A DNA stretch of 64,000 nucleotides from Amphirosellinia nigrospora (GCA_004123355.1 SCHM01000002.1:5429569-5493568); one strand, 5' to 3'. Positions 49,894 through 62,084 are shown, counted from the first letter of the stretch. The notes: generated by a model from the letters alone, not told the origin. Program-made: numbers and translations.

Positions 49894-50466
49894 AGGGGCT
49901 GATGGATTGTTCATGAAGTAATGAGATTACGATATGTACAGGAGGAGGCGATTGCTTTCGCTACTCAATGTAATCAAAGTTGAGGGCAACTTCACGTTGA
50001 GTGACTGGGGAATAGCCTCTGTATAGTCAACAATATCAACAAGTATAAGAGAGTAATAAGAGAGTAATAACCTGTGCTGTGTCGCACGTATAGCTGTTTA
50101 GTAATCCTTAATACCTTACTGTTCCAGTCGCTACAATACCATATATGTACGATTATGTACAGTCTAGAACCCCTCTTATGTTAAATGTGATGGTCATAGC
50201 CCATTCCTTCATTTCCTGGATATAATCTCTGGGGTGCTGGTCATCGTTGGGCCATTTTCTTCCCGAGTATACTAATCTCTTCCCCTCTAATGACTTACAG
50301 CAGCAAGAGGTATTTCGTCAGCAGGCTCTCGTGGCTTTGCAGCTGAATGATAACTAGGTCGGCCAGCCCACGCGACGGGCATTGACGAAGCCACATCGGT
50401 CCACCATAACTTCCCAGTCGATCTACCCCAAAGTTAGGTAATTATCAATGAACTTTACATCGCAAG
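49894..50466. other. Intergenic, converging 3' ends
   Basis: 3' region of the Rds1-like gene (+) and of the hypothetical gene on the minus strand. It contains a perfect 12-bp doublet AAGAGAGTAATA (around 50045-50069). No gene seen. Confidence 0.5.
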
Positions 50467-51142
50467 TCATATGTAAATTGAATAATCATACCTTTGGGTT
50501 CTGCCAGGAAACAGGGACCTAGGCACACGGATCCAACCGGAACAAAGAAACTCTCTGTATATAGTCAAGTAGTCACATAGAGCCCACGGAGATGACTTCA
50601 CTGATCCTCCGTGCATCAACAGATGTTTACACTCCACCCTTGCAAAGTTCGTGGCAGCTTCTCGGCAAAGCCATATATGGGAAGCTCCTGGTTGCTTGTC
50701 AGTGCTAGTTCGTATCACGCGAGCATGGGGGAATGGACTTATGCCGAGGTTGTAGTTGCGGCCAACAGAGCCGGAGTCTTTGTCTTGGACGCCTTGGGCT
50801 ACGGCGGTTTGGCAAAAGGCCTTGATGTTGCATGCGAAGGTATCGGCGGACATATATATCTTCGACCCGAGACCGTTGTAATGCAAGTTATTTAAGGGTT
50901 CGGAAGGTGGCGCTCCAGTTGGCGTAGAAGTTGGAGTTGCTGTCGACGTTGGCATATCTGGCGCCTTGCTGAGATGCGCTTCTGAAAGTCTCAACTTACT
51001 GTCACTCAGATCCTCTGGCACTTGTGGATTATTCCAAGCTAGAGGGCCGTAAAGAACCTTCTCATAGGGCATGTTCAACCCGTTAGGGGTGTTGAATATA
51101 GCCTTGACCTCATTTTCGATTTGCTGGTTTTTAGATGGTAAA
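50467..51142 (-). CDS. Hypothetical protein, candidate small secreted protein (partial model)
   Basis: A minus-strand open region. The 203-codon part from 51078 starts MNMPYEKVLYGPLAWNNPQ. The same frame continues upstream without stops to a likely intron acceptor (TTAG before GATGATGG at ~51141), giving DDGLPSKNQQIENEVKAIFN before it. The middle holds NNLHYNGLGSKIYMSADTF, IKAFCQTAVAQGVQDKD and SVGRNYNLGISPF. The order 'TF...I..FC..A..QG...SV.R.YNLG' resembles a widespread group of fungal secreted proteins of unknown function, but I cannot name a family. The first exon, with any signal peptide, is not found. The last ~50 residues look less protein-like and may be out of frame. Confidence 0.4.
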
Positions 51143-51184
51143 CCATCATCCTAACTAAACCGCTCTGGCTGACCAACCGGGAGT

Positions 51185-51640
51185 TAAGCCGTAATTAAGA
51201 GTTCTAGATTCCGCCCGTCCTCCATATTTTGCGGAGTGCTGGCGCTCGGAGTCTGATTGCCAGATCGAGACCTATTGTAGGCATGGGTGTTCAACTGATA
51301 GACCCTGATCGTGCGGTGCTTCGATCATGAATCCATCATAGACTTCGTCAGAGGCAAATCGAGATACTCCTCCTCTGGCAGGGTAGTTGACTCGTAGTCT
51401 GTGAACGCAAATGACGCCGCGCCGGATCGTTCAATGCGAGTTCCGAGAGGTAGCTCGAGCTGTCGAGCGAATGCGTTGAGGGACTTTGTGTCGTCATGTT
51501 TGCCATGATGACTGTTGGCGGAGAACACGAGTGGCTTGATTTGCTTGCTATCGCCGGAGAAAATGCGAACCCTCTCTGCTCGGGACAGAACTTGCGCCTC
51601 AAATTCATCTTCTATCTGTCGTGATACAGAATTGCACACT
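51185..51640 (-). pseudogene. Relic of an SF1 (Upf1-like) helicase
   Basis: 'RVRIFSGDSKQIKPLVFS' (around 51520-51570 on the minus strand) matches the Walker-B-following 'GD..QL.P.V.S' motif of SF1 AAA-type helicases. It is followed by 'NAFARQLELPLGTRIERSG', equivalent to the 'F..QL..SL..RL' segment. The piece is about 100 codons, far short of a helicase (usually over 600). Further helicase-like text (YQLNTHAYNRSRS) seems to continue in another frame towards 51190. No start or flanking domains are found, so it is a fragment. Confidence 0.55.
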
Positions 51641-54078
51641 ATTTACAACACTCAAAAGGTAGAACGTTGTCAAGTCGAGCACTTGGCTCTGCAGTTGACT
51701 ATACGTGTACTGGACTCGTGACACTATGTGTCGAAACATGAATGTTTGTGCTATCGCGGGCTGAGCTTGCGGTGGTCTTAGGATTGTAAGAAACTGTGAA
51801 GGGTAACAACTAGAATGAAACAAGGCATCCTAATAAGAAAAGTTGATTCAATATCTTGGTCAATGTTGACTTTGAATATTTTATGTTTTGAATAGGATGC
51901 TGGGAGCGGGGGGCTGCCTCCGTTACGAAGGGTAGAACCCAAGAACGAAGTTTCCTTGCCCTTAAACCCAAAGGGCCCTGAGACTACCTACGTATACTTG
52001 TTATGTACTATAATATATCTTAAACGTCTACTAACAGTGAGCAGGTACTACCTAAGTGTATGGGAAGGCATGTATCACACTGAGCACGAAAGGAAATCGG
52101 GGTGGCGTCCCTGTATTAGAGCCATTATCTCTTCTACATGTTATATATTCTGTTACTTTATTCTCTCTTACGTGGTACATGTGCAGTTATCTGTGGCATT
52201 CCGCATGCATCCTTCTTCAGCAGGGTCTTTTCGCTATACAGACGCCGGCAGTTCAGAGTTCCCATGTGTTTTGGGCCCGCTGCACGCTGTTGAGTAGCAT
52301 TCGCTTAATTAGATCTAGAAGGGTCGTGGACCTTGGTGGAGTCGCCGTTCTCAAGGCGAGACATTGACCTGCAAAGAATTCAGAGTAGTTGTATTTTCGC
52401 CGTGGACTAATTTCACATCATGATCTCTGCCAGCGAGTCCGGCTTAACGGAGTGTCTTGTTTTTCTGCGGTGGAATCTAACTAAGCCTGCACCCTCTCTT
52501 GCACCTTCAATGCCGTCGCCAAAGACGCCAACATATTGAACTACGGGCTTTACCACGTTACGGGTGCTTTATTGTCCGCTTGGATTATTGTCGCCCGACG
52601 GTATCGCCAAGTCAAGCCAAGCAGCTCTAGTCTTATCGAATTTCGATAAGGCATCCAAAGTGGTCCGGATTTCCGGAAGAGTTCGGCATTCGCATTCTCA
52701 GGGGTTCGTGGTACAAGTGCGTGGTCTCTGGGTTGATCGTATTGGGCTGGCCACTTGGCGCGTAGGGCTTTGGCGAAAACTAGATTGATGAGGATGTCTT
52801 CATAGGACCGGTCTTTCATTTGATAGGTAGTTTTGCGAGCAATAATGTGTCATTGTTTACCGCCTATATTGCTTTCGTCGGCCATCGGGGGCTTGGGTTA
52901 CCATTAGTGTACGGCATATACTTATAGTTCTCCAACGGTTGAGACATTGTTCATTCGCTAATCTTGCAGATAATATCGTTAGCGAGAGCAGAGGATCCAC
53001 AGGTCCCGAAGGCTCGGACCGTGCGGGCATACTGATGACCCGACACTCTTTAGCATCAGCATCGCCATCACTCCAACGCTCGATTGATCTTACGCAGTTG
53101 GTGAGCAATTCATGACCTGTTAGCAACTATTTTCGCTACTTTCTTCGGTTCATTCGTCACGTCGCTGTTAATGTAAAAGGATACAGGGGGCTAAGCCCAT
53201 CACTCTCTCGAGCAAGTTAAGACTACGGCACGTGTATTCCATGTGGGCGGGAAACAACTGCATCCCGTCCCGCAACGTCCCGCACCCTAAGCGAGGCGTC
53301 TTAATCACAAGTAGATTAGCTGGGAAGTTTAAGGCAACTACACTAGTGTACGTCTTCAATACTGATTGTCAACTGATATCATAATCACTTGGCAAACAAA
53401 GCCCCAGTCATCTTAAAATAAGCCGTCCCAACACAATATTCATATGGCCAAGATATCACATACAGTTAGTCTATTGAGCACGCCCGCCGGCTTACCGCAG
53501 CTCGGAAGAATCCGAAGTCAGGATGAAGGAAGGCATCATTCGACGAAGCCGTTTTTCGCTCCAATGTCCCTTCAATTTGTCACTTGATAGTACGTGCGTA
53601 CATTGTAAATGGGGTGATATATAGACGTGAATTCGCGGCCGCCCCCAAATGCCCATGGTCGTTCCCACGTCTGGGCCCTCATCGCTCTGCTTAGGATCCT
53701 ACCGTAGCATTAACCTAGCCAAACATGTACCTATAGAGCTAAATATTAAGTGGTACTGGATAGAAGTCTAGAATAATCAATGAAACAGTGCCTGACAGAG
53801 GTCTAGAACAATCAATCAAGCAGTACATGGTAGAAGTCTGGAACGTTTACTTGGCACATGTCCGTGGTATCGTCGACGATTTTCTCTATTCGTTTTCATG
53901 ATATGGCGTCACATACCATTATAGTCAACGGGTCGACGAATCCGTTCGCATACTGCGTTCTAGATGTAAGACATGGCCTAAAAGGGAAATTGGAGCCAGA
54001 AAAAGGGTTTGTCGGATCATATCCTCATGGAGCACTGTCAAGGTGGGCTTGACGTCAGAATACGGCGTGATGTGAGTG
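51641..54078. other. Gene-poor interval (2.4 kb)
   Basis: No gene supported. Minus-strand open frames at 52550-52819 and 52857-53126 show no family resemblance. A triple 35-bp repeat lies at 53753-53856. The remainder is ordinary unique-looking DNA with some AT-rich runs. Confidence 0.5.
53753..53856 (+). repeat. Three 35-bp tandem units upstream of the esterase gene
   Basis: Units start at exactly 53753, 53788 and 53823: GTACTGGATAGAAGTCTAGA..., GTGCCTGACAGAGGTCTAGA..., GTACATGGTAGAAGTCTGGA.... They share RSAGAAGTCTRGAAYAATCAA with a few substitutions and no indel. They end about 290 bp before the esterase ATG. Confidence 0.85.
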
Positions 54079-54087
54079 TATATAAAG
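54079..54087 (+). promoter_or_regulatory. TATA box of the PAF-AH-like esterase gene
   Basis: TATATAAAG, 63-71 bases before the ATG at 54150. Confidence 0.6.
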
Positions 54088-54149
54088 TAATGATTTCCGT
54101 CGAAAATGCAATGTGATAAATCGTCTCACAAGCTAAACAATATCTCAAC

Positions 54150-55261
54150 ATGCGGCAAACAACCATTACTCTGTCTATACTGTGCGCGGCCGCGGCCGTG
54201 GCAGCAGATCACATCCTCTATCCCAACACCACCGGCTCCTATCGGGTTGGGTACAAGGACCTTGAGCTTGTCGACTACTTGAGAAACGACATATATTCGC
54301 TGCTGCCAGCACCTCGTGACCTCATGAGCACCCTCTTCTATCCAATTAACGATGACCAGTCAAACTGTGATATCAAAACACTCCTCACGCCACTGCTCGC
54401 GGGCTACTTAGACGTGCTGCTCTCGACGCCGCCAGGAACTTTCACGCAATTCGCCCTGCCATCGTGCGCTAACGCGCCTTTGGCTCGTCCAGATCTGCCC
54501 CTTGTGCTGTTCAGCCACGGATTCAAGGGGTCGAGGCTCTTATATGCCGGTTTCCTCCAAGAATTCGCCAGCTACGGCTTCAACGTATTAGCTGTTGATC
54601 ATCCCTACGATGCCGCGGTGGTTGAGTACCCCGACGGCCGGTTCGTGTACAACACTCTCAACGACAGCGTGCCCGGTGCCGTAGAACAGGACCTCAATGT
54701 CAGAGTCCAAGATATGATTTTCGCCCTCAACTCCATGAACAACAAGACCATCACGTCCCAGATCCCAGGCCTGTCCAGCAATAAGCTGCAGACTGACCAA
54801 GTTGGAATCCTGGGCCATTCCTTTGGAGGCAGCACGACATTGCAAGCGACAGTCAATGACACCCGGTTCATCGCGGGACGAGTTTCGACGGTCCCTTCTG
54901 GGGCTTCGCCAACCAGACCGGCACAGATGCTCCCCTCATGTTGATGGCTGCACTGCAGCCTTCGAGCGAGGACTGGATATCGGAGTGGGCGACGACCTGG
55001 CCGGAGCTGCGGAGCTTCAAGCGACGGTACGACGTAGCTGGGACGCTCCACCTTTCGTTTGATGACTTCCCGCTCCTGGCAGATCTCCTGGGGGCTAATA
55101 TCAACGACATGGTCGGCAATGTCACGGGATCGAGGATGATCTCGATACAGTCTGCTTTCGCGACGAGCTTCTTTAGTCAATTCCTGAAGAATGAGACCGA
55201 TGGCCTGCTTGATGTAGAAGCAGACAAAGAATGGCCAGAGGTTTCCCTGGTGTCAACGTGA
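54150..55261 (+). CDS. Secreted alpha/beta-hydrolase, PAF-acetylhydrolase-like, frame-interrupted
   Basis: Starts MRQTTITLSILCAAAAVAAD (signal peptide; ATG context CAACATGCG). Family blocks: LVLFSHGFKGSRLLYAGFL (oxyanion region), YGFNVLAVDHPYDAAVVEYP and VGILGHSFGGSTTLQATV with the GxSxG nucleophile Ser. After a frame change at about 54875-54877 (GCGGGACG where GCGGGGACG would keep frame) it continues with a candidate acid residue (SFDGPFWGF), PLMLMAALQPSSEDW and LHLSFDDFPLLADLLG, which holds the likely catalytic His. PAF-AH-like enzymes cleave short acyl groups from phospholipids or other small esters; the fungal substrate is unknown. No intron. Total length (~370 residues) is normal if the two halves are one gene. 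Confidence 0.75.
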
Positions 55262-55859
55262 AGCTGAGTGATGGGTATAATAATCGCTTGTCACCTAGTC
55301 TAAGAAACTAGTATGCATTCGATGTCTCGATGGTGGATATTCACACGATTGATATTTGGTTATGTACTTCCCTAGGCGTTATCGGTTACGGATACAGAAG
55401 AGTTCGTTTTCGGGATGCTTTGAATTTAGGCGACATCCATTCACCCGAGGGGTTGGGAACATAAGCCTGTCGCACTTCGCGAACAGTCTGCGATACCACA
55501 TGCACAGAAAGGTTGTATGAGTAAAGCATGTAGGATTTACGAGTTTTCGTGTCGGGGAATTTCTAGAATGGAGGCTTTCATGTCAATGGCAGCGATAAAT
55601 CAGTTTGGCCCATAGTAATCAATACTCTGACTCTTAAGTACTGACAATCATCTTGACAACTCATGACTAGAAAGCTCTCTTCATATTTGCACGAATACCA
55701 GGTTCCCACACGAAGGGAGTAGACTGAAGTCATTCACTAGCAGTGCCACATTTTGAAACATCATTTCAAGATGACTATCTAGTGAGAGAGATCTACAGTC
55801 ATAACATGTGGCCCTAACAGAACTTTTCGCCAAGGCATCTCTAGATACCAATTCCCTCC
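55262..55859. other. Intergenic, converging 3' ends
   Basis: About 600 bp between the stop codons of the esterase (+) and DUF4185 gene (-). No gene or repeat recognised. Confidence 0.5.
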
Positions 55860-57121
55860 TTACTTGGAGAAAGAGACCTTGATCACCTGAATGGTGGCAG
55901 CATTGTTGGTGTACGAGATAGTGAGGGTCTGGCCCGAGGTGTCAAGGTAAGGATGAGCAACACCGGCATAGACCAAAGCGTTGGCGGCGAGAGGGGTGGC
56001 GGTGAAGACCTTGACGTCGGGGGTCCATGGGCCCTCGAGAGTAGTCGATGTTCGGAGAACAACATCATTACCGGCTACAGTGAGAAGGTAGGTTAGCTTA
56101 TTGTCATATTTCTCGGGCGCGGTCTTGTGCCGTAGCTATTACGAGGGCCAAAAGCTTACAGAGATGGACGAAGATATACGTCTGGTAGAAGTCACTCCAG
56201 ACGATCTGGCCCTGACCGGTGCCCCAGAAGACAGCGGTATCAGACGAAAAGGTAGTCAGGACGTTCGACTTCCATCCCTGGCTGCGTCCCCACCAGTACT
56301 CGTACTTGCTCAGGTCGAACGCGTCGGCGGCGTTGACTCGGGCCATGTACACGTATTGGCTGCCGGTGAAGTCCGTGACGGAGGTCGGCGCGCCGCCCCA
56401 GATGTAGATGTAGTTGGACTTGGGATCCCTGAGCGCGGCGACGTCTCCGTAGCGGGGGGTGTTGGTGGAATCCCACCACCAGCCGTTGTTCCCAAAGCGC
56501 TGTGTCGCGGTGGGTTGGCCGTTGACGATCTCGACCTTGGCGACACCGGCGCCCTTGAGACCAGCGTCGTTTGCATTCTGGTTCAAGGCGTTAGTATTCC
56601 ACAGGCTAGCATTGGTGTGTTCGTTTCAAAAAGGGAAGACATACAACTAGGTAATACACGGCGCCGATCCCACTGGTAGTCTCGCAGAGACTGGTACCCC
56701 CAAAGCCGTAGATGTTGGTCTCGCCCCAAGCCTCGTTGTACGGGATGAACTGTAGCGGGTGAGCGACGGGGGTGTCGCCGTTGAGATGGTAGTCCTGGAT
56801 CAACAAAGGATTATTCCCCATGAGAGTGATGGTATCTCTGACGATGCCGTGAAAACCGGGTGGATTTTGGTCAGGATCTGTGACGCCCCCAGCGCACCAA
56901 TTCGTGTCGCCATATACACCGTACCAGTTACCACCTAATTGACCGGTGAATCCGAGATCACGCCCTGCGCAGCTGTTTGACGACTTCTGCTCGCCCAAAA
57001 ACTGGGTGTTGAAATGGGCGATGGGGTTTGTGCCAGCGGGCTGCGTGTCGTCACGGCGCTCAACGGGCGTCCCGAGAGCCACGGCCGCTCCAAGGGAGGC
57101 GAGGTATAGTCTGTGCAGCAT
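55860..57121 (-). CDS. Secreted DUF4185-type protein
   Basis: Three exons: 57121-56645, 56577-56160 and 56074-55860, with introns of 67 nt (GTATGT...CTAAC...CAG) and 85 nt (GTAAGC...CTAAC...TAG). Signal peptide MLHRLYLASLGAAVALGTP, then a possible Kex2-like ERR site. The body shows the repeated beta-propeller-like style of DUF4185: GRDLGFTGQLGGNWYGVYGD, GFHGIVRDTITLMGNN, TNIYGFGGTSLCET, RYGDVAALRDPKSNYIYIWG, YMARVNAADAFDLSKYEYWW, IVWSDFYQTYIFVH and LRTSTTLEGPWTPDVKVFTA. The fold resembles GH43/GH32-like propellers, so a carbohydrate-related role is plausible but unproven. No frame change, so it is probably functional. Confidence 0.8.
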
Positions 57122-57197
57122 TGTCTCATAATAGAGGTTGAGAGCCGATGATCTAAGGGACGACTCCAGCAGGCCGACTAACTACCTAAGTCACCTA

Positions 57198-57208
57198 TTA
57201 TATAAAAT
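57198..57208 (-). promoter_or_regulatory. TATA-like element of the DUF4185 gene
   Basis: The minus strand reads ATTTTATATAATAG, about 77-87 bases upstream of the ATG at 57121. Confidence 0.5.
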
Positions 57209-58190
57209 ACAAAACATAATATAGCCTCTAGCACATATCATCCTCTTCCTGTGAATTCCATGACTGACTGATTTGAGGGTGTTAGCATAGTAAGAGCCAC
57301 CTGATGAACAAGGGGTGGAAGCTACCATACTAGGATTATACCGGTATACCACGTTAGGAAAAAGGCAAGTTTAATGGTCTTTTGAAGACTACCATGTCAT
57401 CGGTTTCCATGCACCACATCACTGTTTTGGCAAGTCGTGTTAGATTTAGACTCAACCCTATGCAAACATAGAGGTGGTAACTATACTAATGTTGTCGATC
57501 AGATGGCACGCATTTTGCACGGCACGGGTTAGGTTAGTCCATTACATGGGTCTTGAAACGATGCGCAGCCCCATACACGCCGGGCGTTTTTAGGGGCAGG
57601 TCCGGAAAAACCACCTTGCCTACCTGAGTAGGTCACTGGGCTTGAGGTTGAGATTAAGGGTGTCGTCGCTCGGTTTTTAATTCGGTAATTCGGTCTCGGT
57701 CTGTTCCAAGATTTTCGTGACTTCGGCGTTTAGTCCCAGGCTCCGGGTGGACCAATGAATCGAGCCAGCGACCGGCCGCCGTCATACGGAGGCGACCTCT
57801 ATAATAAATCCTACAGCGCCTCCTATTTGACCATTGTTTCACGTACTTATCCAGACACAGACAAGGACGATAGGCCTGGTGAATGGGAGCCGGCGCTACA
57901 TTTCTTAGGATTGTCGTGCTAATGAAAGGAGGGGTGTGCCCTTCAAATATGGCTAGTATCAGGAAGACGTCCTCATCGACGGGTTCATCAAGATGATTGT
58001 GAAATGAACTCACTATGATTGTTTCAACTTGCTTCGATAGCCTTCACTGACGAATTCAAACGAGAAATTTGGGAAAAAGATAATAATCCGCGAAGGAGAC
58101 AGCTAGCCTTCAAATTGTCTTGAGCCATGAACACAGACACGTTGTGATTTTAAACAAATCGCATTCTTGATTATTCGCGATACTCTCGAC
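57209..58190. other. Intergenic region between DUF4185 gene and dextranase
   Basis: About 1 kb: promoter of the DUF4185 gene and 3' region of the dextranase, both on the minus strand. A minus-strand open frame at 57654-58013 has no recognisable features. No repeat seen. Confidence 0.5.
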
Positions 58191-60218
58191 TTAGACAATA
58201 ACAACAGTACCATCCGACAAGTACTTCGACGCAATGTTAAGCCCACCAGCATCATTAGGGCCGTAGTTATTCGCAGCCTGTGTGATATGCACACCACCAA
58301 CCATGAAGTTACGGATCACAAATCCTTTCATGCTAATAGACTGCCCATTCCCATTCGTCCAGGCGGGCAATTGGCTCTCGTAGATGCCAGTAGAGCGGAC
58401 GGGGAATTGATCAAGGCTGATGTTCTCGAGTAGCACGCCGTCGTAGTTCGTCAGGGGCACGATGCGCATCAAGTTCCCTCCGATGCCGCTGGCACGAATA
58501 TTCCGGAACGTCGCGTTGCGCACGGTCCGCGAGAGGTCTGCTGTGTTCGTCGTCGTTTCGTCCACGCCGTAGACTTGGTTCGCGCCGAGGATGCTGGGAT
58601 GTGATCCGTTGCTACTGTAGTGCATGTGGATCACGTCGACGCCGTCTACGAGCACGTTTTCCATGTTGCGCGCTGCCCAGCCGTATTGGACGATCGGTGC
58701 CGTCTTTGTCTTCCACACCACTATAGTATAGATCATTAGTCGTTGCCCGGTTGAGCGGGCTATCGGAGGTTAAGGAGATAAAGGGAATCGCGCGCTCGAT
58801 GGTACTCACCAATATTCCGCACAGTAATATCCGACCCGTAAGTTTTGATCGTGTCATCACCCGAATGGTAGAACACATCATGAATACTCGACCCAGAGTA
58901 TAGCGTCGTCCCGTCCGTCTGGCCAAAGTATGCGCCGACCTGCTTATAATCCCACTGGGAGATTCGAATCGTGTCCAGGTCGCCAGTGAAATCAATGCTA
59001 TTGAACGGCGGCGCGTTCGTCGTCACCCCTGTCAGCGTGAACGTCTGCTGCTGGCCTGGCGTGCTGTATCCACTCCAGATGCGTAGCGAGTCGCCGTTCG
59101 AGCCCACGTTCCTGTAGCCCTGCGCCGTGTTCGCCTGGTACACGTATTTCTCGCCCGAGAGGACGCCGAAGCCCGTCGCTTTGATCGAGCTCGCTGATGT
59201 CGTGAACTGGATCGCGCCCTTGACGTACGCACCGGGCGCTAGGTACACCCAGTTGACGGAGCTCGAGAGCTTGAGGTGCTGAGTGGCCGTCATCTCGTGC
59301 ACACCCGGCATGAAATAGACGTTGGTGTTGCTTGCAGATGCGAGCGCCGAGACGGGCACGTCTCCAGGGTAAACCACGTAGGTTTCGGGCGCCGACACGT
59401 TCGGCACTAGCCCAGCACTCGAAGCCGGGGCGGACTTGCGAAGATCAACAGAGCGTCATGGGGCTCGGTCCCCATGGCGGCATTGTTGTTAGTAAGAGGC
59501 GACACGTAATATGGCCCATTAGGGACCCAGTCTTGGACAAAATCGCATTGTGTCGTGGCACAGCTATCCCGGTAGGTATACTGGTTATCTTTAAACTCGA
59601 CGGAAAAACGAACCCCCGCGCTACTGTAGGGTACGAAGACGTAGATGTTGTTCTTGCCGTCATCCGATACCTTGACGCCGAGGTTACTAGGCCGAATCGT
59701 GATGTCCGCTGCGGTCACGTTCGCGGCGTTGCCCCGGCGAGAGATCTTGACCCAAGAATCTGAGGTATATAAAAACTGCGTCCAGGCCATCGTGATCCAG
59801 ACTGCGGCCTCAACTTTCACACCATCGTCGGCGTCAGTAACCGATGATGGGTCGCCTGGTACAACGATGTTCCCTTGTCCATTGCGAGGAATCGTCTCAT
59901 ACACGAATGAATTGTAACTAAACGAAAAAGGGTTAGAGCTGCGAGACCTACGACCCTTTGATTATAGGACGACACTTACTAAGTCGAACTCGAGTCTGCT
60001 GTCGATTTCACCCAGGCCGAGTAAACGTGAGACTGACGCACGTTTCCATGCTTCACAGGTGTCTGATAATTGATCTCGCCTGTGTTGTGCCACCAAGTTG
60101 TCAAACTCCCTATATTGGCGGTTCCGTTACCTGGTGCTATTACATCTGCTACGACGGCACTCATCAATGGCGACGCCGCGATGAATAAGGCGAGGCGTTG
60201 CGCCCACATGGCGAGCAA
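58191..60218 (-). CDS. Secreted GH49 dextranase, one frame change
   Basis: GH49 dextranases hydrolyse alpha-1,6-glucan (dextran) with inversion. Three exons: 60218-59980, 59917-58810 and 58720-58191; introns 62 nt (59918-59979) and 89 nt (58721-58809), both in phase. Signal peptide MLAMWAQRLALFIAASPLMS. N-terminal domain: LTTWWHNTGEINYQTPVKHG, GNVRQSHVYSAWV, FVYETIPRNGQGNI. Catalytic beta-helix: NWVYLAPGAYVKGAIQF, GVLSGEKYVYQAN, DYKQVGAYFGQTDGTTLY, and HDVFYHSGDDTIKTYGS. The Asp in QTDG and the DD pair match the three catalytic acids of Penicillium Dex49A. A frame change at about 59427-59430 (a run of four G on the + strand where five would keep frame) separates the domains. Confidence 0.9.
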
Positions 60219-60300
60219 CTTGAATTATGTGAGAAAAGTAGTACTAGCTTAATGGCTCTTCGTTTTTAGACTTGTTGAGAATAGCAGTCTATTTGCCGAT

Positions 60301-60307
60301 CTATATA
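60301..60307 (-). promoter_or_regulatory. Weak TATA-like element of the dextranase gene
   Basis: The minus strand reads CTGTATATAGATC, 83-89 bases upstream of the ATG at 60218. Confidence 0.35.
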
Positions 60308-62084
60308 CAGACATTAAAACGAAATCTATAACTAGTAAGCATTAGACTATAAAAGTCGACCCTAGCTACCAGAAACCCTCGGGTTTGGCTATTGTGGAGA
60401 TATCGTGATCTATCGGCGGTTCTTTCGGCGTGGAGGGTCGCATTCCTCCGTCGTGGCGCGAATACTGCCACGTTCAAGTACCCGTGACTTCCTGGGCCTC
60501 TAAAAATCTTGGCGGATGGGATAGCTTCAGGGACGCATATAGTGAAGCGGTGGCATTTGAATATTTTATGCAAATAAACCTCGCTTCCCCATTTGTTTAC
60601 AAAAACATCGATGTTTGGCGATAGTTACAGCTATGGCGGTTGGTCCAACTCAACCTTCGAGAAAGACTAAACAGTTGCAGCAGCCCAATCCCAGCAACGT
60701 AGCAGCTGGGGATCGCGGGGTAGATCCTTGTAAGCTAATCTAGCTGCTTTCGAGAGGAGTTGATTAAAGGCACATACTAATGCATGTTAGCTCCCCGCCC
60801 CAGCCCTATAATCTTAACACTTTATAGGTACTCTCGCCCCTTTCTTAATAATCAGCTATGACACCATATTCTAAGTATGGCTCTCACGTACTTACGTAGT
60901 AGGCAAGAACATATAGCACAAACAGAACGGCTTGAACATCTCGCAAGAAAGTGAATGATACTAGGATGCAAGTTTCTAGCCCAGAAAGCAGAAACAAAAC
61001 AAAGGCCCCTACCATTATCAATATCCCATTAAGCTAGTGCATAGAAGTATCATTCTGAGGCAGTGGTTAAAAGTGAGCAGCGATCAGCCTCTTTCCCATG
61101 ACCAAGTTTTGTTAATTATAGGACACGGTCTCCATCATTGAAAGGCCGTTTGTTTTACTCGAAGTTGGAAATTGTAAGCAAGAATCAAGTGCTGTAAGGT
61201 TGCAACCTAATAACAGGAGAGTGTTTTCTCTTTCTTTCTTTTCTTCTTTTCGACGTAGCTAAACACTCGCGGCCAGGCTCAACTGAAATCCATCAATGCC
61301 ATCCTGAAGGTCACTTTGGCTACGCAAGTTTGGCGTCTAATGAGTAAACACTAAATAGTTTCGCAGAGGTCGAGTTTCGGCCCGATCCCAGTTGTTTCCG
61401 TAACTTACCTCTACATTACTAACCGCTCCGCGGCCGAGCCCGCACAGTTCCTGCGCGCAGTTTTGTACGTTAGAACATTTCTATGATGAAACAAAGGTTC
61501 GGCTCTACCATTCTCTTTGGTAAAGCAGTATTTCCAACGTCCTAGAATACGTGAACGAAGCAGGAAGCCGTCAGAAAAGCCACATGAATTAGTGCCAGAA
61601 CAATAATAAGTATATATTCTCTAGCGTAGAATATGTCACAATATAGAACCGCGGTCTGAACAGCTTGCCTCTAAACACAGAGGAAACAAGAAATCAAAAT
61701 CCAACCTCGTTTGGACGCTATGATCTAATATAATTCGGTACCAATACAAAGAATCCAGCTTGCCAGAGACTCAAAACGTTAATCAATCCATCCCGTTCGA
61801 CATTTTCAGACGATTCAAACAACCACTTAAAAACTAAAAGCCTTCGACACCGAACCTAACCAATTACGGGGGTATCAACCGTCTAAACAACCAAGCCAGC
61901 GCCATATCCAACCTCCATGCGCCCAAGAAACAAGTCCTATATAATGCAATGATCCGCCAATGAGAGAGGTAATTAAGGGATATGCCAAACCGGCTACTTC
62001 AACTCGAGGAAGACGGGATAGCGCTCCATTGACCAACGTTCAATGAGGCATCAGCTCTTCCTCTCGCTGTTATCATTGCCACTG
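60308..62084. other. Intergenic region between dextranase and SPT8
   Basis: About 1.8 kb with the dextranase promoter and the SPT8 3' region. It contains a pyrimidine-rich run (TTTTCTCTTTCTTTCTTTTC, near 61223-61245). No coding region is supported on either strand. Confidence 0.55.

Noticed and set aside
52550-53126. Two minus-strand open frames in the 2.4-kb gap
   Set aside because: Length expected by chance at this composition; no family resemblance or introns linking them.
57654-58013. Minus-strand open frame between DUF4185 and GH49
   Set aside because: No recognisable domain and unusual composition for a protein; treated as chance.
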